Shown here: positions 63,413 through 64,000 of the stretch, one piece after another
Layout: each line of letters starts with the position of its first letter
Position numbering within the stretch: position 1 is the stretch's first letter
Origin: an uncultured Clostridia bacterium
Lineage (GTDB): Bacteria; Bacillota; Clostridia; Christensenellales; Borkfalkiaceae
Reading direction: 5' to 3'
Assembly: GCA_944346885.1 (NCBI GenBank)
Contig: CALVMR010000001.1
Location: forward strand, 25,884 to 89,883
DNA: 64,000 nucleotides
Program-made: the position numbers and the translations under genes
Notes under the pieces: generated by a model
The model's database searches: none
What the model was told of the DNA's origin: nothing
Seen by the model: the letters and a program-made list of their open reading frames with translations, nothing else

Positions 63413-64000
63413 TTATTGCGCCTTTGCGCGGGGTTTTTTCATCGTCAGGCCGATACGGTTCTTTTTGACATCGACGTCTTTGACCCACACGGTGACCGTC
63501 TGCCCCACTTTCAGGACATCGGAAGGATGTTTGATATAGCGGTCTGTAATCTCGGAGATATGCACCAACCCGTCCTGATGCACGCCGATGTCGATAAACG
63601 CACCGAAATCGACGACGTTTCTGACCGTTCCCGTCAGCTCCATGCCGGGAGCAAGGTCGTTGATGTCCATGATGTCGCTGCGCAGAACAGGCTTGGGAAG
63701 CGCGTCGCGGATGTCCCTGCCCGGCTTTACGATCTCCGCCACGATGTCGCGTAGAGTCGGAACGTCCAGCCCCGTTTCCGCGGCGGCTTTCTCTTCGCCG
63801 TAGCTTCTGACTCTCCCCGGAAGATCGGAGATCCTGCCCGCTTTTACGTCCTCTTCGGAATAACCGAAAAGCTGCAAAAGTTTTTCGGCGGCAGCATAAG
63901 ACTCGGGATGCACGGCGGTGTTGTCGAGGATGTTATCCCCTCCCGGAATGCGCAAAAATCCCGCGCACTGCGTAAACGCCTTTTCGCCCAGTTTGGGAAC
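63413..64000 (-). CDS. tex: S1 RNA-binding protein Tex, copy 2 (C-terminal 195 residues, cut by window end)
   Basis: The frame is open to the last base, so the gene continues beyond the window. It covers the end of the helix-hairpin-helix region (VPKLGEKAFTQCAGFLRI) and the S1 domain (GTVRNVVDFGAFIDIGVHQDGLVHISEI), ending KKPRAKAQ exactly as copy 1 does. By hand alignment about four residues in five are identical to copy 1 over this part. It is upstream of acpP copy 2 in the same order as copy 1. Confidence 0.95.
   Translation of the reverse strand, partial: VPKLGEKAFTQCAGFLRIPGGDNILDNTAVHPESYAAAEKLLQLFGYSEEDVKAGRISDLPGRVRSYGEEKAAAETGLDVPTLRDIVAEIVKPGRDIRDALPKPVLRSDIMDINDLAPGMELTGTVRNVVDFGAFIDIGVHQDGLVHISEITDRYIKHPSDVLKVGQTVTVWVKDVDVKKNRIGLTMKKPRAKAQ

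Overview
The window looks like chromosomal DNA of an anaerobic, GC-rich member of the Clostridia (Bacillota). The pointers are the SCIFF peptide with its radical SAM maturase, DUF4364, TIGR04086, TSCPD and HPr-like proteins, HemZ, a YlxY/YmxG-type pair, and a ferritin/rubrerythrin/rubredoxin oxygen-defence set. Promoters are strikingly uniform: nearly all are SigA-type, with a 17-nt spacer in front of TATAAT-like boxes. There is no rRNA, insertion sequence, phage or CRISPR array. Two tRNA genes are present, Leu(UAG) and Glu(CUC).

Layout, 0-15 kb: the 3' end of rarA; an aldo/keto reductase divergent from an orphan gene; a DUF4364-TSCPD pair and an HPr-like gene; an unknown gene overlapping a NUDIX hydrolase; an ECF transporter S component with coaX and hom; ferritin; argH; then ruvCAB. 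14-30 kb is a long housekeeping locus typical of Clostridia: queA, tgt, yajC, TIGR04086, the SCIFF peptide and its maturase, a gamma carbonic anhydrase, secD, secF, recJ, a bifunctional (p)ppGpp synthetase/hydrolase, an MBL hydrolase and hemZ. 30-41 kb holds rpsO-pnp, a flavin reductase-rubredoxin, rubrerythrin, fba, an M29 aminopeptidase, gap, a GNAT protein, and MFS and MATE transporters. 42-54 kb holds tRNA-Leu, a U32 peptidase, mutS2, a YlxY-like protein, an M16 peptidase, two small DNA-repair enzymes, tex, acpP and tRNA-Glu.

From about 54.8 kb the character changes. A strong promoter drives a roughly 300-nt, highly structured RNA leader that ends in an intrinsic terminator directly before a six-gene polyamine operon (speD, speA, speE, speB, carboxy(nor)spermidine synthase, nspC). 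The operon encodes the agmatine route to putrescine plus two different aminopropyl-transfer routes to spermidine. It converges on a membrane protein of unknown function. After that come a second acpP and the end of a second tex in reverse orientation, so a tex-acpP pair brackets the island as inverted paralogues. This could reflect transfer, duplication or an assembly join.

Two other themes stand out. Many intergenic spaces carry short direct or tandem repeats of unrelated sequence (units of about 17 to 130 bp), including one that copies a stop-codon region and a 130-bp duplication between queA and tgt. Several familiar proteins lack textbook residues: SecD/SecF (proton-relay positions), the HPr-like protein (phospho-histidine) and the YlxY-like protein (deacetylase Asp pair).
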